Positions 1-6,193 of a stretch of 6,271 bases of DNA are shown here, one piece after another. Positions within the stretch are counted from its first letter, which is position 1, and the number at the start of each line of letters is the position of its first letter. Both the position numbers and the translations under genes were made by a program. The notes under the pieces were generated by a model. It saw nothing but the letters and a program-made list of their open reading frames with translations. It was not told where the DNA came from and made no database searches. Origin of the DNA: an uncultured Lachnospiraceae bacterium (GTDB taxonomy: Bacteria > Bacillota > Clostridia > Lachnospirales > Lachnospiraceae); NCBI GenBank assembly GCA_947178465.1, contig CAMWYL010000201.1, positions 1 through 6,271 on the forward strand. The letters are read 5' to 3'.

Positions 1-69
1 TTCATTAATAGAAGGGCTGTCAGGATTAAGGAGGCTCAAAGAAGGCGGGGAGCCTGAAGGAGGACGGAA
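1..69 (+). other. Upstream gene tail / pseC leader
   Basis: This is a short stretch before pseC. The frame starting at base 1 is open from the window edge to a TGA at 55-57, so it could be the last 18 codons of an upstream gene whose stop abuts the pseC ribosome binding site. The frame starting at base 3 instead stops at TAA 6-8, so the upstream gene could end there and leave a 61-base gap. Too little is present to identify a product. By pathway logic the neighbour would be pseB (UDP-GlcNAc 4,6-dehydratase/5-epimerase), but nothing in these bases proves it. AAGGAGG at 57-63 lies 6 bases before the pseC ATG. I see no convincing promoter. Confidence 0.3.
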
Positions 70-1263
70 ATGGAGAATCCGGCAATTGCCGGCGGAACGC
101 CGGTTCGTGATACAAAGCTGTTTTATGGACATCAATATATTGACGAGGCGGATATCAACGCCGTGTGCGAGGTGCTGCGAAGCGATTATCTCACCTGCGG
201 CCCTAAGGTGACTGCGTTGGAAGCGAAGCTTTGCGAGCTTACGGGGGCAAAATATGCGGTTGTATGCAGCAACGGTACTGCGGCCCTACATATAGCTGCG
301 CTTGCGGCGGGAGTAGGTGCGGGGGATGAGCTGATTACGACGCCGATAACCTTTGCGGCCTCCGCGAATTGCGGCTTATACTGCGGCGCAAGGCCTGTTT
401 TTGCCGATATCAATCCGAGAACCTACAATATTGATCCCGAGAGCGTGCGTGAAAAGCTCACGGAGAAGACGAAGGCCGTGGTGGCGGTTGATTTCACGGG
501 GCAGGCCGTGGAGCTTGATCCCCTGCTTACGCTGTGCCACGAAAAAGGAATTATTTTGATTGAGGATGCCGCGCATTCCATCGGTACGAAATATAAAGGA
601 AAGCCGGTCGGGAGCATTGCGGATATGACGACCTTCAGCTTCCATCCCGTAAAGACGGTTACGGGCGGCGAGGGCGGCGCGGTGTTGACCGACAGCAGGG
701 AGCTTTATGAAAGGCTGGTGCTGTTCCGCTCGCATGGTATCACAAGGGAGGCGGAGCTGTTAGAGCGTCCGTCAGACGGTCCTTGGTATTATGAGCAGAT
801 CGATCTGGGATACAACTACAGATTAACAGATATTCAATGCGCCCTGATACTAAGCCAGCTTGGCAAGCTGGAGCGGTTTTCCGCCAGACGCAGAGAAATC
901 GTAAACCGGTATAATGAGGCGTTTTCCAAGCTGCCGGAGCTTTTTGTGCAGGAGGAGATCGCGGAATCGGATACGACGAGGCATCTGTACATTCTGCGGA
1001 TTGTGCCTGAGCGGCTGCAGATTGACCGGAAGGGCTTTTTCGAGGCGCTTGGCGCAGAAAACATCTGCTGTAACGTGCACTATATTCCTGTTTACAGGCA
1101 TCCCTATTATGAGAAGCTCGGCTATAAGGAGGGCTTGTGTCCGCATGCGGAGAAGCTTTACAAAGAAATCTTAAGCCTGCCGCTGTATTATTCGCTCACG
1201 GATCAGGATGTTGAGGATGTCATACGGGCAGTCACAAAAATCGTGACGTATTATAGAAAATAG
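70..1263 (+). CDS. pseC: UDP-4-amino-4,6-dideoxy-N-acetyl-beta-L-altrosamine transaminase
   Basis: This is a 397-residue PLP-dependent sugar aminotransferase of the DegT/DnrJ/EryC1/StrS family, a normal full length. It should transfer an amino group, usually from glutamate, to C4 of the 4-keto sugar made by PseB, the second step of cytoplasmic pseudaminic acid synthesis. Visible marks are the N-terminal AGGTPVR (about 7-13), SNGTAALH (68-74, PLP phosphate binding), the EDAAHS stretch (165-170, Asp against the PLP ring nitrogen), and FHPVKTVTGGEGG (191-203), in which Lys195 is the expected Schiff-base lysine. The NYRLTDIQCAL segment (249-259) is also typical. The YLTCGPKV and FHPVKT variants favour PseC over the related PglE/LegC-type enzymes, and the neighbouring pse genes agree. 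The ATG at 70 has AAGGAGG at 57-63. It is the first gene of the visible cluster; a hairpin follows before pseF. Confidence 0.93.
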   Translation: MENPAIAGGTPVRDTKLFYGHQYIDEADINAVCEVLRSDYLTCGPKVTALEAKLCELTGAKYAVVCSNGTAALHIAALAAGVGAGDELITTPITFAASANCGLYCGARPVFADINPRTYNIDPESVREKLTEKTKAVVAVDFTGQAVELDPLLTLCHEKGIILIEDAAHSIGTKYKGKPVGSIADMTTFSFHPVKTVTGGEGGAVLTDSRELYERLVLFRSHGITREAELLERPSDGPWYYEQIDLGYNYRLTDIQCALILSQLGKLERFSARRREIVNRYNEAFSKLPELFVQEEIAESDTTRHLYILRIVPERLQIDRKGFFEALGAENICCNVHYIPVYRHPYYEKLGYKEGLCPHAEKLYKEILSLPLYYSLTDQDVEDVIRAVTKIVTYYRK

Positions 1264-1270
1264 GAGTGAC

Positions 1271-1297
1271 AAGGCCCGGTGATAAAACCGGGCTTTT
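1271..1297 (+). terminator. Terminator-like hairpin between pseC and pseF
   Basis: A GC-rich stem GCCCGGT (1274-1280) and ACCGGGC (1287-1293) encloses a 6-base loop, GATAAA. The stem extends outward by A-T pairs and one G-T pair to about 10 base pairs. TTTT at 1294-1297 follows directly, then C and G, so the T-run is short. This has the form of a weak intrinsic terminator reading on the plus strand, 7 bases after the pseC stop. Since pseF and the rest of the pathway lie downstream, it more likely lowers or stabilises than ends transcription, or a promoter lies after it in 1298-1361. I cannot see a clear promoter there. Confidence 0.6.
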
Positions 1298-1343
1298 CGA
1301 AATTCATGGAAGTGTGCATAAAACGCAAATTCACAGACTGAGA

Positions 1344-1349
1344 AAGGAG
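1344..1349 (+). promoter_or_regulatory. Ribosome binding site deciding the pseF start
   Basis: AAGGAG lies 12 bases before the ATG at 1362, a slightly long but usable spacing. The same frame can be opened from 1266, but that would place the start inside the hairpin just after the pseC stop, with no ribosome binding site, and add 32 residues that do not look like the family. Confidence 0.65.
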
Positions 1350-1361
1350 CAAAGCCATTAT

Positions 1362-2060
1362 ATGAGCAGCGTTGCGATTATCACTGCAAGAGGCGGCAGT
1401 AAGCGCATACCGCGCAAAAATATAAAGCCCTTTTTGGGGCGTCCCATATTGGAATACAGTATTGAGGCGGCCTTGCGGGCAGGTGTCTTTCAGGAGGTCA
1501 TGGTGTCCACGGATGATGAGGAAATCGCCGGGATTGCGCAAAAGGCCGGGGCAACGGTGCCTTTTCTGAGGAGCGAACAGACGGCAAATGATTTTGCGAC
1601 GACAGCAGAGGTTGTCGAGGAGGTTCTGGTGTCCTATGAGCGTATGGGGAAGGTATTTGACACGGCGTGCTGTATCTATCCTACGGCGCCGTTTGTGACG
1701 GCGGATACCCTTCGGACGGCAATGCGGCTTTTGGAGCAGGAGCGTGCGGACGGTGTTATTCCGGTGGTACGATTCTCCTTTCCGCCACAGCGCTGTGTTG
1801 TGATTCGGGAGGGAAGACTCACGCCGAAGTGGCCGGAGAACATGGGAAAGCGCTCTCAGGACTTGGAGCCGTTTTATCACGACTGCGGGCAGTTTTACTG
1901 CCTGAATGTGCAGAGCTTTCGCCGACAGAGGGTAATATGGATGGAAAATATTGTCCCCTTGGTTCAGGATGAAATAAACGTGCAGGACATTGATACAATG
2001 GAGGATTGGGAGATCGCAGAATTGAAATACCGGCTTTTGCATGGCCGAAGGCCATGCTGA
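1362..2060 (+). CDS. pseF: Pseudaminic acid cytidylyltransferase (CMP-Pse synthetase)
   Basis: This 232-residue protein belongs to the CMP-nonulosonate cytidylyltransferase family (NeuA/PseF). It activates the finished sugar by transferring CMP from CTP, the last cytoplasmic step before glycosyl transfer. The CTP-binding loop ITARGGSKRIPRKNIK (7-22) starts right after the first beta strand, which fixes the ATG at 1362. Further marks are VSTDDEEIA (48-56), YPTAPF (106-111), and QDIDTMEDWEIAE (208-220), the metal/substrate-binding region with paired Asp residues. RSQDLEP then YHDCGQFY (164-179) fits PseF rather than NeuA. Length is normal for PseF. The final residues (LLHGRRPC) are encoded inside a perfect hairpin that overlaps the gene end, so this tail may be shaped by the RNA structure and not by protein function. 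Distinction from a legionaminic acid CMP transferase rests partly on the pseC and pseI neighbours. Confidence 0.9.
   Translation: MSSVAIITARGGSKRIPRKNIKPFLGRPILEYSIEAALRAGVFQEVMVSTDDEEIAGIAQKAGATVPFLRSEQTANDFATTAEVVEEVLVSYERMGKVFDTACCIYPTAPFVTADTLRTAMRLLEQERADGVIPVVRFSFPPQRCVVIREGRLTPKWPENMGKRSQDLEPFYHDCGQFYCLNVQSFRRQRVIWMENIVPLVQDEINVQDIDTMEDWEIAELKYRLLHGRRPC
2039..2057 (+). repeat. Perfect hairpin at the pseF 3' end
   Basis: GCATGGCC (2039-2046) and GGCCATGC (2050-2057) form an 8-base-pair perfect stem with a GAA loop, ending one base before the last two bases of the TGA stop (2058-2060). There is no T-run after it, so it is not a standard intrinsic terminator. A further GCATGC lies at 2063-2068 and could pair alternatively with the stem. 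A role in mRNA stability or in setting the pseF/pseI expression ratio is possible. Confidence 0.55.
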
Positions 2061-2120
2061 CGGCATGCTTCTGTATGGCAGCGGTATGGAGGCTGTCCTG
2101 TGTAAGCGTTGCGAGGCCTT

Positions 2121-2127
2121 AAGGAGG
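2121..2127 (+). promoter_or_regulatory. Ribosome binding site deciding the pseI start
   Basis: AAGGAGG is placed 8 bases before the ATG at 2136, which is ideal. It lies inside the extension that would arise from the in-frame TTG at 2109, so the ATG is preferred and the protein begins MEINGRRIG. Confidence 0.8.
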
Positions 2128-2135
2128 TATGTGAG

Positions 2136-3176
2136 ATGGAGATTAACGGAAGAAGGATAGGAGCCGGTGCACCGGCGTACATTATTGCGGAGATGTCGGG
2201 GAATCACGCGGGAGATTTGGCACGCGCGTTGGAAATGGTTCATGTGGCAAAGGAGGCCGGCGCGGATTGCGTGAAGATACAGACCTACACGCCGGATACC
2301 ATGACCATTGACTGTCACAATCAATATTTTAATATTGAGGAGGGGACGTGGAAGGGAGAGAACCTGTACGCGCTTTATCAGAAGGCTTATACCCCGTGGG
2401 ATTGGCAGGATAAGCTTCGGGATGAGGCGGCCAAGGTGGGAATTGATTTTCTTTCCACGGCATTTGACAATACCTCCGTGGATTTCCTGGAAACGCTGGG
2501 GGTGGAATTTTATAAGATTGCGTCCTTTGAATTGACAGATATACCGTTATTAGAATATGTTGCATCGAAAAATAAGCCGATTATCATGTCAACGGGAATG
2601 GGCTCGCTGGAGGAGATTACGGAAGCGGTCGAGGCGATTTTTGCTACCGGAAACAGGCAGCTCGCATTGATGAAATGCTCCAGTGCGTATCCGGCGAAGC
2701 GCGAGGAGATGAATCTGAGCACGATACCCGATATGAAAAAGCGTTTTGGAGTTCCGGTGGGACTTTCCGACCATTCCATGGGAGCATTTAGCGCCGCAAC
2801 GGCGGTTGCCATGGGAGCAAATATCATTGAAAAGCATTTTTGCATCAGCAGGGCAATCAAGAATCCCGATTCTGCATTTTCCATGGAGCCGCAGGAGTTT
2901 CGTGAGATGGTGGAGCAGGTTCGAGAGGTGGAAAAGGCATTTGGCGAGGTATTTTACGGTGTTTCAGAGCAGGAGGAATCCAATGTCTGCTTCCGACGTT
3001 CTCTTTTTGTGGTACAGGATGTGGAGGCCGGCGAGTGCCTGACGCCGGAAAACATACGGAGTATTCGTCCGTCATATGGTCTGAAGCCCAAGCATTACAA
3101 AGAGGTTCTGGGGAAACGGGCTGCCCATGCGTTGAAACGCGGTACGCCGCTTTCGTTTGAGGATATTGCGGATTAG
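2136..3176 (+). CDS. pseI: Pseudaminic acid synthase
   Basis: This 346-residue protein of the NeuB family condenses the six-carbon 2,4-diacylamino-2,4,6-trideoxy-altrose with phosphoenolpyruvate to give the nine-carbon acid. It has the expected two parts: an N-terminal TIM barrel (about 1-270) and a C-terminal SAF/antifreeze-like domain (about 283-346, ending RPSYGLKPKHYKEVLGKRA and on). Marks are IIAEMSGNHAGD (16-27), VKIQTYTPDTMT (46-57), MSTGMGS (151-157), LSDHSMG (210-216) and IIEKHF (230-235). The PDSAFS segment (244-249) replaces the PDHxAS seen in sialic and legionaminic acid synthases, which points to Pse. Overall it reads as a close relative of Campylobacter PseI as I remember that sequence. 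The length is normal and no key segment is missing. The pseH-like gene starts 13 bases after its stop. Confidence 0.94.
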   Translation: MEINGRRIGAGAPAYIIAEMSGNHAGDLARALEMVHVAKEAGADCVKIQTYTPDTMTIDCHNQYFNIEEGTWKGENLYALYQKAYTPWDWQDKLRDEAAKVGIDFLSTAFDNTSVDFLETLGVEFYKIASFELTDIPLLEYVASKNKPIIMSTGMGSLEEITEAVEAIFATGNRQLALMKCSSAYPAKREEMNLSTIPDMKKRFGVPVGLSDHSMGAFSAATAVAMGANIIEKHFCISRAIKNPDSAFSMEPQEFREMVEQVREVEKAFGEVFYGVSEQEESNVCFRRSLFVVQDVEAGECLTPENIRSIRPSYGLKPKHYKEVLGKRAAHALKRGTPLSFEDIAD

Positions 3177-3189
3177 GAGTGTGGAGACT

Positions 3190-3636
3190 ATGGGTTTATA
3201 TCTGCGTGAAGCGACCGAGGAGGATATGGACCTGCTTTATGAGTGGGCAAATGACCCTGTGGTGCGCCGCAATGCGTTTCATACGGAGGCGATTCCTTAT
3301 GAGACGCATGTAAAATGGTTCCGGCAGATGCTTGAGAACAAGATGGCACATCAATATATCCTGTGCCATGCAGAGGAACCTGTCGGACAGATCCGGCTCA
3401 ACATCGAGGACGGGACGGCATTGATTGATTACAGCGTTGCGCCAAAACAGCGGGGAAAGGGCTTGGGGGCTGTCCTGTTGGAGCTGGTAAAGGAGAAAGC
3501 CGGGGAAACGGAGACGGTCACAAGGCTTATGGGACAGGTAAAAAATGAAAACATTGCGTCCGTGAAGACGTTTGAAAAATGCGGTTATCAAAGAACAGAG
3601 GGAAAAAGTTATATAACGTTCGTTTTTGAATTGTAA
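3190..3636 (+). CDS. pseH: GNAT family N-acetyltransferase, probable PseH
   Basis: This 148-residue protein is a single GNAT domain of the RimJ/RimL-like kind. In the Pse pathway PseH uses acetyl-CoA to acetylate the 4-amino group that PseC installs, the position that becomes N7 of Pse. The acetyl-CoA pyrophosphate loop QRGKGLG (87-93) is clear, preceded by the YSVAPK strand, and NIASVKTFEKCGY (121-133) is the usual C-terminal GNAT signature. The early LREATEEDMDLLYEWANDP (5-23) also fits. The ATG at 3190 has AGGAG at 3175-3179, overlapping the pseI stop codon, which suggests translational coupling. An in-frame TTG at 3157 would overlap pseI and lacks support. The GNAT assignment is firm; the PseH role comes from position and could instead be another acylation of the sugar, because a formyltransferase follows. 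Confidence 0.82.
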   Translation: MGLYLREATEEDMDLLYEWANDPVVRRNAFHTEAIPYETHVKWFRQMLENKMAHQYILCHAEEPVGQIRLNIEDGTALIDYSVAPKQRGKGLGAVLLELVKEKAGETETVTRLMGQVKNENIASVKTFEKCGYQRTEGKSYITFVFEL

Positions 3637-3653
3637 GGAAAGCGGGGAACAGG

Positions 3654-4364
3654 TTGAAGATTATTATTGCGACCATAAAACAGTGGAACGTGGAGCGTGC
3701 GATAAAGCTGCAGGAGCGGTATAAACAGACACATGAGATACGTGTGTATACGCGGAAGGAGGAACTCACATATGATAACATATGTGATTTTAATCCTGAC
3801 TATATCCTGCTGCCGCACTGGTCCTACTATGTTCCACGTGAGATAACGGAAGCGTGGGAGTGCGTTGTGTTTCATATGACGGATTTGCCGTACGGAAGAG
3901 GCGGTAGTCCGCTGCAAAATCTGATTGTGCGCGGACATCGGGAGACGAAGGTCTCCGCGATTAAGGTGACGGCGACATTGGACGGTGGCCCGGTTTATAT
4001 GAAGAAGCCTCTGTCGTTGGAAGGCTCTGCAACGGAGATTTTTGAGCGCTGTGCGGAGCTGATTTTCAATGAGATGATTCCCTGTTTTCTGGAGGGCGGG
4101 CTTGAGCCGAAGCCGCAGGAAGGGGAGCCGGTGGTATTTAAGCGCAGAAAGCCGGAGGATAGTGAAATAACACCTGATATGGATATTGTTAAGGTGTATG
4201 ACTATATTCGTATGCTGGACGCTGAGGGGTATCCGAGGGCGTTTATTGACTATGGTGCATATCGGCTGCACTTTGAGGCGGCAACGCTTGACGAGACCGG
4301 CGATACGCTGGAGGCGCGGGTGATTTTCCAAAAAAGAGAAGCAGAACGGCCTGATGAGGAATAA
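3654..4364 (+). CDS. Formyltransferase family protein, putative sugar N-formyltransferase
   Basis: This 236-residue protein resembles the catalytic domain of formyltetrahydrofolate-dependent formyltransferases (Fmt, ArnA N-terminal domain, sugar N-formyltransferases). Evidence is NPDYILLPHWSYYVPREI (47-64), matching the PDxIV...lP.ei region, then VVFHMTDLPYGRGGSPLQ (71-88), matching NxHgSLLPxxRGxxPxQ, and TLDGGPVY (108-115), carrying the catalytic Asp110. His74 is kept, but the usual Asn two residues earlier is Val72. It is too short to be Met-tRNA formyltransferase, with no second OB-fold domain for tRNA, so a small-molecule substrate is likely, most simply an amino group on the Pse precursor. 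The start is TTG at 3654, with AAGGAAAG (3635-3642) 11 bases upstream and GGGGAA (3644-3649) nearer. No ATG occurs in frame until residue 75, past essential sequence. It sits 17 bases after pseH. Substrate is inference. Confidence 0.8.
   Translation: MKIIIATIKQWNVERAIKLQERYKQTHEIRVYTRKEELTYDNICDFNPDYILLPHWSYYVPREITEAWECVVFHMTDLPYGRGGSPLQNLIVRGHRETKVSAIKVTATLDGGPVYMKKPLSLEGSATEIFERCAELIFNEMIPCFLEGGLEPKPQEGEPVVFKRRKPEDSEITPDMDIVKVYDYIRMLDAEGYPRAFIDYGAYRLHFEAATLDETGDTLEARVIFQKREAERPDEE
3766..3787. repeat. Perfect 9-bp inverted repeat inside the formyltransferase gene
   Basis: TCACATATG (3766-3774) and CATATGTGA (3779-3787) are exact reverse complements around an ATAA loop. It lies within coding sequence, about 110 bases from the gene start. 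It could fold in the mRNA or be a protein site, or be chance; no second copy is visible in the window. Confidence 0.5.
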
Positions 4365-4378
4365 CCCCGTAAGATAAT

Positions 4379-4383
4379 GGAGG
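4379..4383 (+). promoter_or_regulatory. Ribosome binding site deciding the PIG-L start
   Basis: GGAGG ends 8 bases before the ATG at 4392. An in-frame ATG at 4377 overlaps this site and has only weak purine sequence ahead of it, so 4392 is the better start. Confidence 0.7.
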
Positions 4384-4391
4384 ACGGAAGC

Positions 4392-5087
4392 ATGAAGACG
4401 GTTTTGGTAGTGGCGGCGCATCCGGATGATGAGATACTCGGGGTAGGCGGTACGGTGGCCAGACATGCGGCTGCCGGTGATGCGGTCTATGCGCTTATTT
4501 TGGGAGAGGGGCAGACTTCCCGCGGGACACGTCGGGAGGATACGGACAGTGCGGTGGTGGACAGTCTGCACCGGAATACGCTGGAAAGCGCTGAGGCGGC
4601 GGGTTTTCGGGAGGTGTTTTTTGCTGATTTCCCGGACAACCGCTTTGACGGAGTGGATTTGCTCGATATCGTGAAGGCGGTTGAGAAAACGGTAAAGGAA
4701 CTGCGTCCGCAGATTATCTACACGCATTACAGCGGCGATTTGAATATTGACCATCAGTATACGGCAAGGGCGGTGCTTACGGCAACGCGGCCGATAGGAG
4801 AATATTGTGTGGAGGAGATATATGCGTTTGAGACGCTTTCCTCCACGGAATGGGCATTTGACTACAGTGCGCAGCCGGCATTCTGTCCGAATGTCTTTGT
4901 GGATATTACGGATTATTATGACAAAAAGGAACAGGCGATGCAGCGTTATGTGTCGGAACTGTGTGTGTTTCCGCATCCAAGGAGCCTTACCGGAATGGAT
5001 GTGCTTTCAAGGACGCGCGGGATGGCGGCAGGGATGGAACGCGCGGAGGCCTTCATGCTGATACGCAAAACCGTGCGTGCGGATTAA
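4392..5087 (+). CDS. PIG-L/LmbE family N-deacetylase
   Basis: This 231-residue protein is a PIG-L (LmbE-like) zinc-dependent deacetylase. Such enzymes remove N-acetyl groups from sugar substrates (GlcNAc-PI, MshB, BshB). The zinc/catalytic motif AAHPDDE (8-14) gives His10 and Asp13 as metal ligands and Asp12 as the likely base. The second motif THYSGDLNIDH (111-121) supplies the third metal ligand, His121. The length is typical and no signal peptide is seen, so it acts in the cytoplasm. Here it sits 27 bases after the formyltransferase and 56 before pseG. Context suggests that it strips an N-acetyl from a Pse precursor or from Pse so another acyl group can be added; the substrate is not shown by the sequence. 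An alternative is unrelated housekeeping, such as thiol cofactor synthesis, but the tight packing in the pse operon argues against that. The five-residue extension from ATG 4377 is possible. Confidence 0.85.
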   Translation: MKTVLVVAAHPDDEILGVGGTVARHAAAGDAVYALILGEGQTSRGTRREDTDSAVVDSLHRNTLESAEAAGFREVFFADFPDNRFDGVDLLDIVKAVEKTVKELRPQIIYTHYSGDLNIDHQYTARAVLTATRPIGEYCVEEIYAFETLSSTEWAFDYSAQPAFCPNVFVDITDYYDKKEQAMQRYVSELCVFPHPRSLTGMDVLSRTRGMAAGMERAEAFMLIRKTVRAD

Positions 5088-5143
5088 GGCATTTATGTCA
5101 AGATTTTGGGAGCTTTGGGGTTCTGAGAAAGGCAGGGGAAGAG

Positions 5144-6193
5144 ATGTTTTACATTCGTGCGGATGGAAATACCGATATCGGAATGGGACATATAATGCGG
5201 TGCCTGTCCATTGCGGAGGCGGCATATTCCATAACGGGTGAGCGGCCGGCATTTCTCCTTGCGGACGCGGATTGTGCTCCAATGATTGCGGATAGAGGCT
5301 TTTCCGCGCGTGTACTCCACACGGATTATCGTGAGCCGGAAGCAGAACTGCCAATGCTCTCAGCGCTTTTGCAGAGAAACGATGTGCTTCTGGTGGACAG
5401 CTATCAGGCACAGCCTGCTTATTACCGTGCATTGCGGCAGAGTTGCAGGGTGGCGTGCATGGAGGACATGGGGATTCCCTATCCGGTGGATTTACTGATT
5501 AATTATAATCTGTATGGCCCCAAGCTGAGGGAAGCATATACGCAAGGAAATACGGACGCAATTCCTTCAGGGCTTCTTCTTGGCGTTGATTATATGCCGC
5601 TTCGCGCGGATTTTCAGACGGATATCGCATACACGGTGAAAGATAAAGTAACGGATGTTATGATAACAACAGGCGGGAGCGACCCGCATTTTGCGGCGGG
5701 GGCACTGCCGGAGCGCCTGATAAACAGCGATGTGGGAAAGAACGTCCGCTATCATGTGGTTATCGGTCCGTTTAACGCCTTTGCGAAGGAACTGAAGCTG
5801 AAATACGAGGCGTGCGAGGCGGTAGTGCTCCATGAGAATGTGAAGGATATGAAAACGTTGATGAAGGCCTGCGATGTCGTGATCACGGCGACGGGGAGCA
5901 CGCTGTATGAGGTGAGCGCTCTCGGCGTGCCGATGATCTGCTTTTATTTTGCGGAAAACCAGCGGCAGGGCGCGGAGGAGCTTGCAAGGCTCACGGATAT
6001 TATAAATGCGGGCTGCTTTGCAACACACCGGGAGGAGACGGTTGAGAACGTTTCTCAGGCATTGTTGCGATGTATACAAGACAAGGCTTATCGACAGACA
6101 CTGTATCGTCAGGAGCGGCAACTTGTGGACGGAGCGGGAGCCGTGCGTATTGCAAAGGCAATTTTAAGTCTGGCGTATGAGAAACGGATTTAG
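5144..6193 (+). CDS. pseG: UDP-2,4-diacetamido-2,4,6-trideoxy-beta-L-altropyranose hydrolase
   Basis: This 349-residue protein is the UDP-sugar hydrolase of the Pse pathway. It has a GT-B, MurG-like fold and releases UDP from C1 so that PseI can use the free sugar. The N-terminal FYIRADGNTDIGMGHIMRCL (2-21) contains the GMGH motif, whose His16 corresponds to catalytic His17 of Campylobacter PseG. The C-terminal half has MITTGGSDPH (173-182) and TATGSTLYEVSALGVPM (248-264), followed by FAENQ (269-273), the region that binds the UDP moiety. It is longer than the roughly 275-residue Campylobacter protein but has no extra recognisable domain, and no GNAT fusion of the kind seen in some Bacillus proteins. 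The ATG at 5144 is chosen because the family begins just before RADGN; the open frame from 4961 would overlap PIG-L by over 120 bases. AGGGG at 5134-5138 is a short-spaced ribosome binding site. Confidence 0.93.
   Translation: MFYIRADGNTDIGMGHIMRCLSIAEAAYSITGERPAFLLADADCAPMIADRGFSARVLHTDYREPEAELPMLSALLQRNDVLLVDSYQAQPAYYRALRQSCRVACMEDMGIPYPVDLLINYNLYGPKLREAYTQGNTDAIPSGLLLGVDYMPLRADFQTDIAYTVKDKVTDVMITTGGSDPHFAAGALPERLINSDVGKNVRYHVVIGPFNAFAKELKLKYEACEAVVLHENVKDMKTLMKACDVVITATGSTLYEVSALGVPMICFYFAENQRQGAEELARLTDIINAGCFATHREETVENVSQALLRCIQDKAYRQTLYRQERQLVDGAGAVRIAKAILSLAYEKRI

Noticed and set aside
1266..1361. 32-residue N-terminal extension of pseF
   Set aside because: It would start inside the terminator-like hairpin with no ribosome binding site, while the CTP-loop strand begins right after ATG 1362.
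1251..2324. Long minus-strand open frame (357 codons) across pseF and into pseI
   Set aside because: It lies opposite well-recognised genes, is rich in Arg, His, Cys and Leu as antisense frames of this composition are, and shows no domain or ribosome binding site.
3654..4364. Methionyl-tRNA formyltransferase (fmt)
   Set aside because: At 236 residues it lacks the C-terminal tRNA-binding domain and is embedded in a sugar operon, so a sugar substrate is more likely.
3609..4976. Long minus-strand open frame (455 codons) across the formyltransferase and PIG-L genes
   Set aside because: It has basic, low-plausibility composition and runs opposite two genes with clear catalytic motifs; it reflects few antisense stops in GC-moderate coding DNA.
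4961..5143. 61-residue N-terminal extension of pseG overlapping PIG-L
   Set aside because: The family begins just before the RADGN segment; the extension is Arg/Cys-rich out-of-frame PIG-L sequence, and a ribosome binding site precedes ATG 5144.
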